A stretch of DNA of 64,000 nucleotides from Russula earlei (taxonomy: Eukaryota; Basidiomycota; Agaricomycetes; Russulales; Russulaceae): the NCBI GenBank assembly GCA_025769875.1, contig JAGFNK010000116.1, positions 59,703 to 123,702 on the forward strand, given 5' to 3'. The notes below the pieces were generated by a model. That model was not told the DNA's origin, did no database searches, and saw nothing but the letters and a program-made list of their open reading frames with translations. The position numbers and the translations under genes are program-made. Below are positions 11,578 to 22,459 of the stretch, piece after piece (position 1 is the stretch's first letter; each line of letters begins with the position of its first letter).

Positions 11578-11923
11578 GGTGCCATAGTTCAACTGATATT
11601 TGTACTAACTAATGGTCCATTGTGCAGGAAGTAGTGGTGGACAATGTCATGATGTGCTGCAGCAAGTTGTGTCAAAGGAGACATAGGTGGTGTGGGTGGC
11701 ACAGGTGTTCATGGGAGGTGGAGTGATTCCTTGGGGAGAATGGCCCTCAAAGTTAGCATGGGGCAAAAAATGAAAACACATCTTGCATGACATGCTGTTG
11801 CTGTGAGAAGATGTTAGAAACAGTGAGTAAAAAAGAAAGTAAAAAAAAAAAAGCAAACTGCAGTCACATGTGCTAGCTACATGAAAGAAAGGGAGGAAAG
11901 GAAAAGGATGCTCATAGGGGGTG
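11578..11923. other. No gene seen
   Basis: AT-rich interval between repeats. A minus-strand frame at 11647-11856 has no recognisable features. I see nothing else. Confidence 0.35.
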
Positions 11924-12300
11924 TGTCAAGACACATACTGCTAATCACTAAGGACTCAGGAGCAGGTGGGCAAGGGTTGGAACAGATGGTAGGCATTGAG
12001 TAATGTGTTGAGCAGGAGGACAAGCCAAATGACAAGAAGGTACCAGATGGGGACTGGTACATGTTGCAAGAGACAGAGATGAAGGTGAGAGGCCAGAGTT
12101 GAAGGCTTGAGACAAGGCAGTCACAAGAGAGTACCTTGGAGAGCAAGGGACTTCAAACAAAGCAGTCACTGAGGAGTACTTTGGGAAGAGAGTATCACAA
12201 ATGGACAGTCTGATGACTGCCATGCTACATTGGGGCTTATATACTGTGTACAGGATTGATTAAAAACCACAGGGACTATTCCAGACTCTTTTGTGTCATC
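11924..12300 (-). repeat. Diverged relative of LTR-A, partial
   Basis: Begins TGTCAAGACACATACTGC and then follows LTR-A loosely. Shared landmarks on the plus strand are GACTGGTAC, GGACAGTCTGATGACTG and GCTTATATACTG, which correspond to the promoter and tract-of-initiation region of LTR-A. A shorter piece of the same variant lies near 63226. The other end is not identified. Confidence 0.5.
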
Positions 12301-12425
12301 CAATAGGGTGTTCAAGGCATAAACTCACTTGTGTCAGATTTAGGGCTGACTGAGTGCATTACTGATCATTGTAGGGCAATAACATCATCATGATGTCACT
12401 GTGGAGTGCTTTGTGAGTAGATGAG

Positions 12426-12936
12426 TGTTGAGATTATCATTGGTTTGGTGTGTTACCACTACCCTAGGACATTGTGATGTAATCACAGCCAAGGCACATT
12501 GATGCATTTGTTACATGGACTGGGCACCATTGGCTTAGCTCAGGTGCATGACGCACCGGATCATACAGACCAGCTCAGCTCATATGCTGAGATCTGCAAT
12601 AGTTACAATGATAAGTTAATTGTTGACAATTGGTAGCAACTAATGACTGATCCTTTATGATACAAGTTGTTGTAGTTATGATTACTTTGCTTAGAGATGC
12701 TCTTGTGTATTTAAGAGGCACTCAATCAGCTAGATTGCTTCAGTTTTGTCTTACACAATACTGAAGTGAGTACTTACTGTTTCCTATCTTATCTATCACA
12801 TCTAATCACACATTGTAGATATCTTTTGATAGGTATTACTGAATTATAGTTTTGTCTTACGCAATAATGAAATATCTTTTGATAGATCTTAAGGATCTTA
12901 TCATTATCACATAACCTGTGCCCTCTATCTTCAACA
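12426..12936 (+). repeat. LTR-C copy 1 (5' LTR of a copia-type remnant)
   Basis: 511 bp from TGTTGAGATTATC to CTTCAACA. It is followed at once by a primer-binding site, which shows that this is a 5' LTR. It is related to the solo LTR at 18122-18651 but has lost most CpG dinucleotides. In the CpG-rich middle section, about 2 remain where the other copy has about 16. Confidence 0.85.
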
Positions 12937-12948
12937 GGTTATGGGCCC
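12937..12948 (+). promoter_or_regulatory. Retrotransposon primer-binding site (half-tRNA-iMet type)
   Basis: GGTTATGGGCCC directly follows the LTR-C end. It is complementary to the anticodon stem-loop of initiator methionine tRNA (GGGCCCATAACC), the arrangement known from Drosophila copia, where a tRNA half primes reverse transcription. This supports a copia-group assignment. Confidence 0.75.
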
Positions 12949-13331
12949 TGGCCTGATCTAAAGTCTAAAGTCAAAGATTCACATACAAGCTTATCATTTT
13001 TTCCTCGATATATATCTCCCTTCACAAAGCCTCTGTTTATCAGACGACACCCTACTCCATTGGTCCCTGGAGCCAAAGGATTGACACACATGCTATCTAT
13101 CACATGTCAGGGGTACTGATTTATCTTCATTAATCCAGCAACAACTGCTCCATTAGCCCAGGTTGGCAATTCATGCAATTACCTAAAGTTTACACATGGC
13201 ACCCTCACATATGTTTACATTCCCTCCTTGATCTCGATCACTCGCTTGGTCATCTCACTTACTGGCCATTACCCCACCTCATGAATAATTATTGCATGTC
13301 ACATTACTGACCTATGGTAGCCCTCTGGCAG
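12949..13331 (+). mobile_element. Internal remnant of LTR-C retroelement
   Basis: Sequence downstream of the primer-binding site, interrupted at 13332 by a solo LTR-E and apparently resuming at 13873. No gag or pol motif could be read, so the coding part is lost or too decayed to recognise. Confidence 0.45.
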
Positions 13332-13867
13332 TGTTAGGATTCAGTTCACGTCTCTACCATTTGCTTACCTATGCTTGCTTACTGATTGCTGACTGATTGA
13401 TTGCTGACTGATGACTGATTGCTTACTCATTGCTTACCGATTGCTTACTGACTTGATGACTGATTGCTTATGGATTGATGACAGATATCAGGAAAGGATG
13501 ACTCACACGTGAGTCATATTTGATACTTTCGAATTGCGCTCTATGGTTTTGGATACTACTGGTTCTCAACTATGTGCACCCCGAGTTTCGTACGAAACGG
13601 ATCAGCCATTGTTGAGATATCATATAAATACTCTGATGTAACAACAGTTGAGCCTTACGCTTGACTTACTCTCTATGACCAAGAAATATCTTTTCTTGTC
13701 AAATTATCTCAAAACTCTCAAAGTACTCTAAGTGAAAGACCCCCTTCTCATCTCTTAACATTTACTCTTCCTGAGATAATATCAAAGGATTCGAAGTCTA
13801 GTGCTTGAACTATATCAAGCAACTCTTTCACTAAGAGTCAGTGATAAGATCTAAGCAGATCTTAACA
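13332..13867 (+). repeat. Solo LTR, family LTR-E, with 5-bp target duplication
   Basis: 536 bp from TGTTAGGATTCAG to AGATCTTAACA, flanked by exact GGCAG duplications at 13327-13331 and 13868-13872. It contains a run of diverged TGACTGATTGCT repeats (13378-13490). A second copy in reverse orientation lies at 47662-48181. It is nested inside the LTR-C remnant. Confidence 0.92.
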
Positions 13868-13872
13868 GGCAG

Positions 13873-14417
13873 TAACAAAAATGACATCAAATTGTTTACT
13901 TGCAAGCTCAAGTCGGAGGAACACAAACGCACATACAGTGGTGTTGGATCAAATGTCAGAACAATTCATATTCATATAGTAGCCCTCTCAGGCACATCCT
14001 TACAACACACATCTGATGTTCCTGTGATTGCAAACATCAAACAATGCAAGGATCGCTCTCCAATAGTAATCATTTACTCATATTGAATCTCCTTATCACT
14101 TTCATATTCACTAAAGGTGTTACCTGACACTTACTTGGCTGTTGTGTTGACAATTCTAGCCTCTGGCGCTCTGATGGACCTTTCCCTACACAATCCAGGT
14201 ATGGATCTTCAATGAAGCTGGTCATTGGGCTGGGACCTCTGCCTCCCTTAACATAGTCACTCTGGTAAAGATACATGACAATATGTTGAAAATCAAGTGT
14301 TTTTATTGAAATTAATTTGGACACACAGTCCAGACTACCTGAAGAGAAGGAGTAGGCAATGAAAGACAGAAGGACAGGCACTGACAGGAATGTCAGCATG
14401 TACATAGTGGGCAATAC
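13873..14417. other. Continuation of LTR-C internal remnant, no gene seen
   Basis: AT-rich sequence between the solo LTR-E and LTR-A copy 3. Short frames on both strands (for example 13841-14086 plus) have no recognisable domain. The assignment to the LTR-C element is by position only. Confidence 0.3.
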
Positions 14418-15381
14418 TGTCAGGACTCACTGTTGAACAATCCAGTTCAAGAGTGAGATAGAAGCTTGGAGACGAGTCAACTGAGTTCAAGGACAAAGTT
14501 GGCAAAGAGTACAGTCCAAACAAGTAGCAAGTACCAGAGGGGGACTGGTACTGGCTGTGAGAGATGGTCACAGAAAGTAAGGGCCAGGGTGTGCTAGATA
14601 GGGTGGTCCTAAAGGAGTACCCTCAGTAATGGAGTGCCACAAATCAAATGGACAGTCTGAAGACTGTCTGCTACTTTATTGAGCACGTATATACTACAAG
14701 GGAACTGCTAAATAGGGAACAAGTCATAACCTTGTTATCAAGCACAATAGATGGATGAGTAAGAAGTTGGGGTATGCTTAGTGAGCATGCTCAGTCATGC
14801 TCAGTAAGCTGCTGAGTAAGGAGGCCCATAATGATGAGTAAGGGCCTTTGGAGTCCATGTGTTCACTGCTTAGTGCATGTGCAAAGCATCTGCTTCATTT
14901 ACTGTTAGTTAGTTTAGGGCCAGTCATTTGGGGACTTGGGGTATTTATCAGTGGAATAGTTTCGCCTATAAGGCCCCTTATATAGTACTATTAGGGTCCT
15001 TAGAGTTGACCCTAATACTTCTATTAAGGTCATTAGTATTGTCTTATAGTTCGTTCTAAGGTTATTAGAGTTAGTCTAATAACACATTATAGGGCCTATA
15101 GTGTCTTTGTTAGTGTCTATTGTAGAGCACTTTGGGTTGTCCTAAAGGGTCCTTAGGAAGCCTATAATACTGTCTTATACTGCTAGAAGGGTTGCCACTA
15201 AGTAGGGCTTGTTGTATGTCGATTGTGCCTAGAATCAATCATGCAACAATGTGCACACAATATTGTGGACACCTCTACTCACCCCTTTTGTTTGTGTGAA
15301 CAGGGTGGCATCATAGAGGCTGGGTTTCCTCTAATAAGGAAGGGTCCTTCAAGGGCCCTCTCCAGAGAATGGTTCATGACA
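14418..15381 (-). repeat. LTR-A copy 3, full length
   Basis: 964 bp from TGTCAGGACTCACTG to GTTCATGACA on the plus strand, so the LTR reads on the minus strand. It has the 13-bp inverted repeat and the TATA/AATAAA landmarks. The flanking 5-mers AATAC and TTTGC do not match. It may therefore be a recombination product or one end of a rearranged element. Confidence 0.85.
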
Positions 15382-16612
15382 TTTGCATATGTGATGTTGT
15401 GTCATGACTCAGGCTTGGGAACAATTGGCATTTGGCATCGCTTCTTTCTAGCCCCACCTCCACCACCCCACATGATGCAGACCTGCTCATCAATAAGTCC
15501 AGATTCCATTGAAGGAAGTCTAATCCTAGAAAGTAACAAGGCTATATGGACAATGGAAGAGGAAGCTGCATTTCTACTGTTTCTTGCAGAGCAGAAACAA
15601 GAAGGAAACATGACCTCCAATGCTATGTTCAAGGACCATACCTTCAACCAAGCAGCCAATTCTATTAAGCCCATGCATGAGAAGGGTCCTATCAAGACTG
15701 GACCTATGTGCAAATCAAAATGGGGAAGGGTACAAAAACATTTTGCTTTGCCATATCATGCAGCTAACATCATCTACTACTAGATGAAGAAGGAGCACTT
15801 GTTAATTTTTACTCTCATGAATGAGTCCAGGTTTTGGCACCTATGGACTGATGAGAAAGGAATTGTTGTTCCAACTTAAATGGAATTGATGTGGAGTGAT
15901 CTAGTCAAGGTGCATACATAACATCTAATTTGTCAATGCCATCTGATCATTAGTAGAAACATCCAGAATACAACAAGTACAGGGATAAAGGCTGGCCACA
16001 TCACAGCATCATGAAATTTCTAATGCCATCAAGTGCAAAAGGCAAACATTCATATCAGGGCATGCAGTCAACAGCCCATTTTACTCCCCCTCAGTCATCT
16101 GTGTTGCTGTCCCCCAATCCCAATTTGTTTGAACATCAAAGTGAGGACTCCTTGTCATCTCAGTGCCAGATCACTCTTCCTCCTCATCCAGTGTCCTTCA
16201 TTTCAAACACAAAGTATCTCAGGTCAAGGATGTTGCCTCCAAAACATCTTCCTCATTGACCAAAAAACTCAAGTCTGATTCCATGGCAATTGCTGTCCAT
16301 GGCATGCAGTCAACCATGGAGAGGTTTGCTGATAACTTCAACACAACCATGCATGCATTCATTGGTTTGTCCCCACCCCCAATGTTGCTGGCACTCCCCC
16401 TACTCCCAATGCCACTGGCACTCCTCTCAAACCCAGCCCTGGCCCCACCTCCAGCCATGCATATGCCACCTTCAAATGACATCATAACCATCTTGACACT
16501 TCTTGAGATCACCCATTGGTCACTGGCAATTCAACATCTTACCAAGGATATTGAACTGAATGGTGAATGGCTCTCCATGGATGATGTCATCCCTGTGATC
16601 AATATCTTGTGA
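15382..16612 (+). pseudogene. Myb/SANT-like DNA-binding gene, decayed
   Basis: The translated region from about 15480 reads a trihelix/SANT-like module (IWTMEEEAAFLLFLAEQKQ, then MCKSKWGRVQKHF) followed by WHLWTDEKGIVVPT. This pattern is typical of Myb/SANT-like proteins linked to PIF/Harbinger transposons. In-frame stops occur near 15781 (TAG), 15878 and 15938. Later open frames (16011-16259; 16163-16612) are Ser/Pro-rich and could be the C-terminal part. It is interrupted downstream by LTR-A copy 4. Confidence 0.55.
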
Positions 16613-16886
16613 CATTGTGTATGTAGTGGGATATGTACTTTGAGACCATGCTTGGTGACCACTGAAAACACCCTCCAATATTTGTTGTTGACAGCCTGGT
16701 GGAAGCAGCATAGAGAAATATGGCAATCTGTTCTTCAATTTGGACATGCTGAGATGATGCAACACCAAAGTTGCAGAGAGTCTGCTGGAGCTTGTGAAAC
16801 ACATGGGACCCAAGTTCATTTTGAATGTGTTCTGGGTGGCTGGTGAGTAGTTCATGGACCCAGGCAAGACCAGTGAGGGCAGAGGT
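16613..16886. other. No gene seen; host sequence of an LTR-A insertion
   Basis: Probably the tail of the Myb/SANT-like unit. No motif is readable. It runs directly into the target duplication of LTR-A copy 4. Confidence 0.3.
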
Positions 16887-17850
16887 TGTCACAAACCATT
16901 TCCCAGAGAGGGCCCTTGAAGGACCCTTCCTTACTAGAGGAAACCCAGCCTCTATGGTGTCACCCTGTTCACACAGACAAAAGGGGTGAGTAGAGGAGTC
17001 CACAATATCACACACGCATTGTCACGCGAGCAATTCTTGGCACAATCAACATACAGCAAGCCCCACTTAGTGGCAACCCTTTTAGCAATAAAGGACAGTA
17101 TTATAGCCTCTCTAAGGACCCTTTAGGATGACTTTAAGTGCTCTACAAGAGGCACTAACAAGACACTAACAAGCCTACAATGTGTTATTAGACTAACTCT
17201 AATAACCATAGAACGAACTATAGAACAATACTAAGGACCTTAATATAAATATTAGGGTCAACTCTAATGACCCTAATAGAACTATATAAGGGGCCTTATA
17301 AGCAACTCTATTCCCAGAACCAAACTACAAGTCCTCAAATGACTGGCCCTAAACTAACTAACAGTAAATGAATCAGGTGCTTCACACATGTACTAAGGCA
17401 GGAAACATGTGGACAGTAATGGCTCCTACTCATCAATAAGAGCCTCCTTACTCAGCAGCTTACTGAGCATGACTGAGCATGCTCAGTAAGCATACTCCAA
17501 CTTCTTACTCATCCAGCAATTGTGCTTGATAACAAGGTTATGACTTGTTCCCTATTTAGCAGTTCTCCTGTAGTATATAAGCACTCAATAAAGTAGCAGA
17601 CGGTCTCCAGACTGTCCATTTGTTTATGGCACTCTCTACCCCTGGGATACTCCTTTAAGGACCATCCCCTTGTGACCATTCTGGCCTCTTCCCTGTGTAA
17701 CTTCTCAATACTACCAGTGACAGCACCTCTTTGGTACTTAGCACTGCTTTGGACCCTACTTCTCGCTCACGCAGTCTTGGATGTTTATCAACTCGTCTTT
17801 GAACTCCTCCCTCGCTCTTGAACTGGATTGTTCAACAGTGAGTCTGTACA
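16887..17850 (+). repeat. Solo LTR-A copy 4 with 5-bp target duplication
   Basis: 964 bp from TGTCACAAACCATTTC to AGTCTGTACA, flanked by exact GAGGT at 16882-16886 and 17851-17855. It contains the stem-loop 17459-17490, TATA-like GTATATAAGC and AATAAA near 17573-17593. This is the clearest copy for defining the family ends. Confidence 0.95.
17459..17490. promoter_or_regulatory. Conserved inverted repeat upstream of LTR-A promoter
   Basis: CTTACTGAGCATG and CATGCTCAGTAAG form a perfect 13-bp stem around a 6-base spacer. The same structure is in each LTR-A copy that spans this region (near 20, 5893, 14790, 49810, 50850), about 90 bp upstream of the TATA-like box. It could be a factor-binding palindrome or an RNA/DNA hairpin. 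Confidence 0.6.
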
Positions 17851-17855
17851 GAGGT

Positions 17856-18121
17856 GTGATATGGAATAGGAGGAGAATGGGGTTTGAGTATTGACAGTAT
17901 GGCCTGGAAGCCATAAAGGACATAACCTGTAAAATATAAAATCATTAGAAGTTGTTGGTGTCACCATTGTACCTGCTGCAGATACAGCCTCTCCTGATCA
18001 AGGTAATCAGCCATAGCATTGACCAGGGGATGGACAGGTGATGACTTGAAATCAGGGGGTAAAAAATCAGCTGTGACTCAGAGGGGCATAAAAAGTGTTT
18101 GGGCACATCAGTCATTACAAC
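17856..18121. other. Remnant sequence between two solo LTRs
   Basis: No gene seen. It is probably the continuation of the unit into which LTR-A copy 4 and LTR-C copy 3 inserted. Confidence 0.3.
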
Positions 18122-18651
18122 AGTTGAAGCAGATGGGCGCAGGTTATGATAAGAGCGATAAGATCCTTAAGATCTATCACAAGATATTTCAGTATTGTGT
18201 AAGACAAGACTATAATTCAGTAATACCTATCACAAGATATCTACAACGTGTGATTAGATGCGAGAGATGAGATAGGAAACAGTAAGTACTCACTTCAGTA
18301 TTGTGTAAGACAAGACTGAAGTGATCTATCGAAATACGACGCTCTTAAGTACTCCAGAGCGTCTCTAAGTACACTGCAGGTAGCTACCATCAATAAGAAA
18401 CAAAGATCATACAAGGATCAGTCGTTAGTAGCTACCGATTGTCATCAATTAACTTATCATTGTAAGTAGCGCAGATCTCAGCATATGAGCTGAGCCGGAC
18501 CGCGTGATCCGACGCGTCATGCGCCTGAGCTAAGCCGGTGATGCCCGGTCCGTGTAACCGACGCGTCAACGCGTCTGAGCTGTGATTACATCACAACGTC
18601 CCAGGGTAGTGGTAACATACCAAATCACCCAAATCAATGATAATCTCAACA
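18122..18651 (-). repeat. Solo LTR-C copy 3, CpG-rich, with 5-bp target duplication
   Basis: 530 bp, minus orientation, flanked by exact ACAAC at 18117-18121 and 18652-18656. The body matches LTR-C copy 1 (12426) and copy 2 (47264) but keeps about 16 CpG sites in roughly 115 bp where the others have about 2 and 0. The last base of the LTR differs from the expected CA end. It looks like the youngest or least mutated LTR-C copy here. Confidence 0.9.
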
Positions 18652-18668
18652 ACAACAACATCACATAT

Positions 18669-18835
18669 GCAAATACATGAATTACAGTTAACAGACAAAA
18701 ACAACTGATATTAGTTAATCATATATGCTATGTCATTTTCTTTCATTACTCCTGTCACTCCTGTCACTCCCAGCTAATCCCAAAATTCAAGTTCCAAGTT
18801 CAAGTTTCAAGAAATCTCAGTTGTTGTAAGGGGCC
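18669..18835. repeat. End fragment of the GGCCCC-type MITE family
   Basis: The stretch ending TTGTAAGGGGCC, with CCTGTCACTCCTGTCACTCC and AAGTTCAAGT before it, matches the ends of the 565-bp MITEs at 39323 and 40682. Only one end is recognisable. Confidence 0.5.
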
Positions 18836-19227
18836 TAAGAGGCTTAAGGATGAAATAAGAATGTTAAGTCAGCCAAGTTTTTTCCAGATTTTCCTGATGC
18901 TCATCATGTGAGAAAACATGCATTGCATGACATCAGGGTTTTGAGAGCATACAGAAGATTTGACTACATTATCAGGCTTCCATGATATAGGGATATTATA
19001 ATTATGAATACAATTGACCATAATAGATCTAAATTATGATAATTTCTCCTAGGAAACGTACATATCACTGTTGGTTGTATCAGTATCATGAGTACCTGAT
19101 GTGCTGGTCTGAGTTGATATGCATGTGCCATGATTATAAGTGGGGTCGATCCGAAGGTGCCAGTGCATGCGTTCCGGGCTGGTGATCCGTTGCGATCGGA
19201 GCTGGCCAAGCTGGTCACCTTACGCCA
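18836..19227. other. Transition from repeat block to gene island; no gene seen
   Basis: AT-rich until about 19130, then GC rises sharply. The last 80 bp may be promoter-proximal sequence of the small secreted protein gene at 19371. No feature is otherwise seen. Confidence 0.35.
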
Positions 19228-19236
19228 GTATAAAAC
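19228..19236 (+). promoter_or_regulatory. TATA-like box of small secreted protein gene 1
   Basis: GTATAAAAC lies 143 bp before the start codon and about 58 bp before the shared leader motif GGTACTGGTTACCG (19286). The two paralogues have GTATATTAAGAAC and GTATAAGAAC at about 75 bp before the same motif. Confidence 0.5.
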
Positions 19237-19370
19237 CAATGTTATGATTCTTAACAGCTGTCTTCCCAATCATTACATACGATCCGGTACTGGTTACCGA
19301 CAACTTTCTACACCGCTGTCTGATTCAAATTTTGACAGCTTCCATTCAACGATCTACGTTCCCATTCATA

Positions 19371-19808
19371 ATGCGAACCTCAGGCTCTGCACATGTTTTA
19401 GCCCTATTTTGCCTTGCCATTGGCATCGCTCCTTTGTTCGCGCATGCTTCAGCGTACGCCAACCTCTCCAGTCCTCTTTCTCCCCTGAAATTGACGTTAC
19501 CTCGCAGAACTCATTTTGATAAGAGGGGGTTGTTTGGAAACGCTGAGACGGTGGAGTCAATATCTCAGAAGACGCACAATAACGCTGCGCTGATGTTTGC
19601 GGACATTATCGCGGCTCAACTCGCGCACGGTCATAATGCTCCCATACCCGATCAAGTGCGAAAGAATTTTGGAACCCGATACAAAGATATGAGCCAATTG
19701 GAGAAGACACTGCAGAAAATCCACTACGGTAACCCGACCGAGCATAGTAAAGAAACGTTGGCGCAACTGAGGGCGTATAAGGATGTGGCAGGACAGTTTA
19801 AGCATTAA
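19371..19808 (+). CDS. Small secreted protein, family member 1
   Basis: Exons 19371-19453 and 19508-19808 give a predicted 127-residue protein. Exon 1 is 83 nt and encodes MRTSGSAHVLALFCLAIG followed by IAPLFAHAS, a typical signal peptide. The intron (54 nt, GTACGC..CGCAG) is a multiple of three, so the unspliced frame is also open. I chose splicing because the two paralogues have exactly 83-nt first exons with a phase-2 intron at the same place. The mature part starts near THFDKRG and contains no cysteine, one DKRG dibasic site that a Kex2-like protease might cut, and mostly helical-looking sequence. It shares nothing obvious with the mature parts of its siblings. No catalytic motif or GPI signal is seen. 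An effector-like or cell-surface role is inference. Confidence 0.72.
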   Translation: MRTSGSAHVLALFCLAIGIAPLFAHASAYANLSSPLSPLKLTLPRRTHFDKRGLFGNAETVESISQKTHNNAALMFADIIAAQLAHGHNAPIPDQVRKNFGTRYKDMSQLEKTLQKIHYGNPTEHSKETLAQLRAYKDVAGQFKH

Positions 19809-21214
19809 TACGATTGCGAATCTTCACATCGGAAATAACACCTCTATTGTCACTGCACGGTGTGATCGCTCGAAGTCCATCTTCATGGCGAGAACAAGGG
19901 GGAGACGGACTTGGTTCGCCATTCGGCTGTGTGCATCAGCTAACGAACGGTAAGGGAGCTGAGAAGGTCATCAAGGTGATAGCGAATCTTGCATTGCTAA
20001 ACGCACGCGAGTGAGCACGTTCGGTCTGATGCATAGAGTCAGCACCCCGCAGGTGTGTCCGTAACGTGAAGACTTGCGCAGAGGTGTGAATTCAGCCACC
20101 AAAAGCCGCGGCTTGGGCCACAGCTTCAGGCTTTCCGTACCTCAAGCCTGAGCCGTGAGCCCCTCCGAGCCGTTGACACGGCCCATGTCGGCTCGGCTCC
20201 TGCAGGCTCAGCCCCGGCCGGCTTGCGGCTTTGAGCCGAGCCGCCAACGTCACTAGGCGTGAGGTCCAGAAATTGAGGTGGCAGGGTAGCGGGCGAAGCT
20301 GGAACTGAGGCAGCTTGAGATGAGACAAATGCTAGTAGGGCTGAGACTCCAGTAGCGACATCAGAACGGTGGGCAAAGAAACGTGAGGCAAGGGCAAGGG
20401 CAGATGACTGAGAGAGGTGATGGCTGAGACACGATCATTACAAGTTGTTTGTCTCTGCTTGCTTATCACGTGGCTGTGTCACAACCTGTTTGGTTGGTCG
20501 AAGCAAAGGAGGATGACCGGGCGGGATGTTCGTTGGGCGTGTTTTGGGTATTCACAACTTGGCGAGGTCCTCGCTGTCTGCAGTCTGCAGTCTGCACTGC
20601 ACGGCCGAAAGTTCGTCAGGGCATTCCGAGGTATTGTGATCAGACCGGTCCCCGCGATCGATGGCTGCATACGCGAAGAGCAGAGAGAGAACGACGTGCT
20701 CGCCTCGAGAGAGCCGTCCGCATATGAGATCATTCAGTTGGGGACTCTTGAAGACGGCGACGAGTACACCGGCAACACCGTAGTCTCACAAGAAAATGAA
20801 AATGTGCGCGACTCATAGATTGCATCCGACGAGAGAGGACACACCAAGCCGCGTGAAGACCTTCGACTCGACGTTTTCCTCTCATGCGTCAGTACACTCG
20901 TCCGATTCGCGTCTTCTTCCCCTCCCCGTTTTGAAAAAAAAAAAAAAAAAGGCAAATGAAACAGCCCTCGGTAAGTCGACACACCACTTCGGCGAGATGG
21001 CACATTACTCGGAAAAATGGGAGGCATCCAAGCTCTGCAGGAGCACCAAGGGCCTGCACACAGAACTAAAGCGCGACGCATGGATACCTCGTCGGGCAGA
21101 GTCAATGTAAAATTTGAGACGTTGAGGCCAAGGCAAGGCACGTGAGAATTACGAGTGACAAACAAGCCACCAACGCCATAGAGGTCTTCCCCCCGTCTAT
21201 CTCGCTCACCGAAC
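19809..21214. other. Gene-poor GC-rich interval
   Basis: No supported gene. A plus-strand frame of 133 codons (20417-20818) starts with a hydrophobic segment but matches nothing known and overlaps equally long frames on the other strand. A 17-base A-run lies near 20935. The last 100 bp before 21215 should contain the SDH4 promoter, but I see no clear TATA box. Confidence 0.35.
20095..20300. repeat. GC-rich imperfect repeats resembling hAT subterminal sequence
   Basis: Reiterated motifs such as AAGCCGCGGCTT, GAGCCGTGAGCC and GGCTCGGCTC resemble the subterminal repeats of the hAT element at 34302-38699. This could be a remnant of a related non-autonomous copy. No ends or target duplication were found. 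Confidence 0.3.
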
Positions 21215-22091
21215 ATGACTTCTAGGGTCTTCCTTTGCCACTCCCTGGCAGCAGCCAAGCGCCCACTCGTTCCTTTCCAGCTCGGTAAGTCACAGTACAT
21301 TTACCCCGACGGCTCATCGCTCACACCACTATGGCAATACCCCACATGGCCGTCATACCTCTTCCTCATTCACGCACGCACGCACGAAACAGTCAGCCGT
21401 TCGACTAGCAACTCTGCCTATGTTCCCGGTGGCCGTATGTCTTTTTCCACTCCTACCCGAACTTTGGAGCGAGCCGCTGATGATGAGTTGGGCATTCCGT
21501 TTCACCCCCCCCCCCCCCCCCCCATCCGTCCGGTTAGCAATCTACAAGGGCACAGTGAACGACGCGACGACGTTTCCTCCGGCGAAAAAATCAGTCGGGT
21601 CTCACCACTGGACGTTCGAGCGGCTGCTCTCGGCGGGCCTCGTCCCGCTGACGGCGGCGGCCTTTGTGACGTCGGGTTCGGCCACCCCTCTGCTTGACGG
21701 CTTGCTCGGCATCAGCCTCATCGTCCATAGCCACATCGGGGTGCGTTTCGCTGTCCCCACTGCCATCACCACCACACGTCCCCTTTTCCTTTCTTTTCTC
21801 GTTCTGCTCATGCTTGTTTTTTTCTTCTTCTTTCTTTTCACCCAGTTCGACACCATCCTGGTGGATTATGTCCACAAGCGCAAGTTCCCCACTATCGGGC
21901 CGGTACTTACTTGGACGTTGCGCGTGACATCGCTCGCCGTTGGAGTGGGCGTGTACCAATTCAACACAAACGATATCGGTGCGTTTGCCACAAGCGCGCG
22001 CATATGCACGTGTGCACCCGACTGACCAACAAACCGTTCTGCCTGCCATCTAGGCCTGACGGAACTCATTCGCCGGGTGTGGACTGCATAG
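21215..22091 (+). CDS. SDH4: Succinate dehydrogenase membrane anchor subunit (SDH4/CybS)
   Basis: Mitochondrial inner-membrane anchor of complex II, which helps bind haem b and ubiquinone. Five exons fit in frame: 21215-21284, 21393-21434, 21538-21740, 21846-21978 and 22054-22091 (161 residues, all GT-AG). The N-terminus (MTSRVFLCHSLAAAKRPL) is a basic mitochondrial presequence. Family landmarks are YVPGGPIYKGTVNDATTFPP, HWTFERLLSAGLVPLTAAAF, then HSHIGFDTILVDYV around residues 101-114, where the His residues and the Asp-Tyr pair correspond to haem- and quinone-site residues of CybS proteins. FNTNDIGLTELIRRVW closes the protein. Three membrane spans are expected. Intron 2 ends after a C-run of about 17 bases, a likely sequencing-error spot, but the splicing chosen avoids it. 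It is convergent with a possible tiny gene at 22460-22661. Confidence 0.93.
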
Positions 22092-22459
22092 TGAGTGTGT
22101 AGGCGGGGACTCGTCTCTCGGCTGCGCGTGTGTAAGAACCAGCCAATGAACGAACAAATCAACACAAGAATGTGTTTTCCTCTACCCATCACTACACGAC
22201 GCATTAGCTAGGGGATGCATATAGTATCACGAAGAACTGAGTGCCACATATTTGATACATTGAATGCTTCGCTTCGTTTCCGCACCGCCACCGACCACGA
22301 TGAATGACCTCGTGCGTTGTATTTTCTCGTGAATACATCAACGAGTTTGTCTTGACTTGTGCGCTTGTGCTTCGAGAATCGCACAGGCACAGCGTCCGAG
22401 ATAATCGCGGATAACGCAAAAATCAATCTCGCTTGGACCGCCCGCCCGGTCAAACGCTG
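22092..22459. other. Downstream region of SDH4, no gene seen
   Basis: Contains the expected 3' end region of SDH4 but no clear AATAAA. Short minus-strand frames have no recognisable content. Confidence 0.3.

Noticed and set aside
13378..13490. Short TGACTGATTGCT repeats that at first resemble a CRISPR-like array
   Set aside because: Spacing is irregular, units overlap and vary, and the stretch lies inside LTR-E in a fungal genome; it is simple sequence.
14418..15381. Calling this LTR-A copy a clean solo insertion
   Set aside because: The flanking 5-mers AATAC and TTTGC do not match, so a target duplication is not supported.
21511..21530. Frameshift in SDH4 at the C-run
   Set aside because: Splicing out an intron that ends just after the C-run (21435-21537) restores a continuous protein matching the family, so no frameshift is needed.
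21591..22049. Long minus-strand frames opposite SDH4
   Set aside because: They are shadows of the SDH4 exons and introns with basic low-complexity content.
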